Below, piece by piece: positions 63,223 through 64,000 of a stretch of DNA of 64,000 nt. A program made the translations under genes and the position numbers. The first letter of the stretch is position 1; the number at the start of each line of letters is the position of its first letter. The notes beneath the pieces are model-generated. The model did not search any database. It saw only the letters and a list, made by a program, of their open reading frames with translations, and had not been told where the DNA came from. The DNA is from Salipiger bermudensis. Its GTDB lineage: Bacteria; Pseudomonadota; Alphaproteobacteria; Rhodobacterales; Rhodobacteraceae. The stretch spans positions 124,001 to 188,000 of the forward strand of contig NZ_JAIUZY010000009.1 in NCBI RefSeq assembly GCF_020171625.1, written 5' to 3'.

Positions 63223-64000
63223 ATGCTGTCGCGCCGCACTTTTGCCTTCGCCCTCGCCGGAGGCCTTGCCGCGCCGTCGCTCCTGCGCGCGCAGCAGGGC
63301 ACCGACGCGATCCGCGATCTCGCGACCAATCTCGAGCAGCTGCATTCGATCCAGGTCCGACGCGGCGACGAGACGCTGCTGGCCGAGGCGCCGCGCGGCC
63401 CGGGTCTGGCCCGCGTCGCCAATATCAAGTCCTGCTCGAAGAGCCTGCTGGCGCTGATCCTCGGCGCAGTGATCGACGCGGGTGGCATCGAGAGCGTCGA
63501 GGCCCGGCTCGGCGATGTCGCCCCCGTCCTGATCCCCGCAGGCGCCACCGAGGGCGTCGAAGATCTCACGATGCGCGATCTCGTCACCCTGCGCGCCGGG
63601 CTCGAGCGCACTTCGGGCGCGAATTACGGCGCATGGGTCAGTGAGTCGAATTGGGTCGCCTACGTGCTGCGCCAGCCGCGCGTGGCCGAGAACGGTGGCC
63701 CGATGATCTATTCCACCGGCACCACGCATGTCCTGGGCGCCGCGATCGCCACCGCCACCGGCGACAGCCTGCTGACGCTGGCGCGGCGCCACCTCGGCAC
63801 GCCGCTCGGCGTCTCGATCCCGCCCTGGACCCGCGACCCGCAGGGTTTCTACTTCGGCGGCAATGAAATGGCGCTGACGCCGGAGGCGATGCTGCGCGTG
63901 GCCGTCGCGATGCGCGACGGTGGACGCTACGAGGGCACGCAGGTGCTGCCCGCCGACTGGGTCGCCGCCTCGCAGGAGGCCCGCACCCGCTCGCGCTGGT
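63223..64000 (+). CDS. Serine hydrolase, beta-lactamase/DD-carboxypeptidase fold (partial)
   Basis: This protein runs past the window end after 259 codons. A twin-arginine signal (LSRRTFAFALAGGL, about 2-24) suggests Tat export. The S12-type active site SxxK is visible in NIKSCSKSLLALIL, and a YSTGTTH motif later takes the YxN/YSxG position. Family members include esterases, DD-peptidases and 6-aminohexanoate-dimer hydrolases, so true beta-lactamase activity cannot be inferred. An in-frame ATG 24 nt upstream (63199) is possible. It is separated from the iron operon by a hairpin. Confidence 0.85.
   Translation, partial: MLSRRTFAFALAGGLAAPSLLRAQQGTDAIRDLATNLEQLHSIQVRRGDETLLAEAPRGPGLARVANIKSCSKSLLALILGAVIDAGGIESVEARLGDVAPVLIPAGATEGVEDLTMRDLVTLRAGLERTSGANYGAWVSESNWVAYVLRQPRVAENGGPMIYSTGTTHVLGAAIATATGDSLLTLARRHLGTPLGVSIPPWTRDPQGFYFGGNEMALTPEAMLRVAVAMRDGGRYEGTQVLPADWVAASQEARTRSRW

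Noticed and set aside
63223-64000. True beta-lactamase (antibiotic resistance)
   Set aside because: SxxK and a YSxG motif are shared by many esterases and peptidases. The KTG motif lies beyond the window, so resistance cannot be claimed.

Overview
The window is a contiguous piece of a high-GC alphaproteobacterial chromosome. Gene content and gene order point to Rhodobacteraceae (Roseobacter/Salipiger-like): an atpI-B-E-B'-b operon separate from F1, MipZ, a split b/b' ATP synthase stalk, the ffh ... rpsP-rimM-trmD-rplS-rpmE axis, and a recurring intergenic element built on GAGTATTTT and GGGGGCAGCGCCCCC cores. I saw no tRNA, rRNA, CRISPR array, phage or transposase gene. This is mostly core chromosome with small accessory insertions. 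Species cannot be named from the sequence alone.

Layout. 0-8.4 kb: a truncated BacNav-type sodium channel, a LysR regulator, a DJ-1/PfpI protein, an FMN/FAD/Fe-S old-yellow-enzyme reductase, a GFA-family protein, an LprI-like secreted protein, a Crp/Fnr regulator, and the methionine sulfoxide repair pair msrB-msrA. 8.6-13.8 kb: small secreted proteins, queG, a cysteine-cluster protein, a glutathione transferase, and an unusual two-TM protein with a C-terminal winged helix. 13.9-16.3 kb: late urate catabolism (a PuuE-URAD fusion, allA, uraH). 16.4-21.2 kb: a two-component system, smpB, sseA and an aromatic aminotransferase. 21.4-29 kb: deoC followed by a BMP-type nucleoside/purine ABC transporter operon ending in a cytosine-deaminase-like amidohydrolase. 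Together with the urate genes this makes the first half of the window rich in nucleobase salvage and degradation.

29-38 kb: smc, a GNAT, a lipoprotein, an HdeD-like protein, mipZ and the FO operon. 38.5-41 kb: an ArsR regulator, a LysR/EamA pair and a tiny secreted protein. 41.6-50.9 kb: ffh, three tandem GNAT paralogues, chorismate mutase, rpsP, a MipA/OmpV porin, rimM, a sulfotransferase-like gene and a membrane-anchored unknown (both inserted between rimM and trmD), then trmD, rplS and rpmE. 51-56.5 kb: a SulP transporter overlapping a phosphatase gene tail to tail, then serC-serA behind a structured leader. 56.9-63 kb: fur, cobQ, a DUF2218 gene and a complete siderophore-type ABC transporter. 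The last two are divergent around a TGA-N9-TCA palindrome. The window ends inside a Tat-exported serine hydrolase.

No wholly new multi-gene system was evident. The best leads are the serC leader with mutually exclusive stems, the iron-operator palindrome, the membrane protein with a C-terminal winged helix, the dispersed intergenic repeat with a long inverted-pair copy downstream of smc, and the accessory genes inserted into the rimM-trmD operon.
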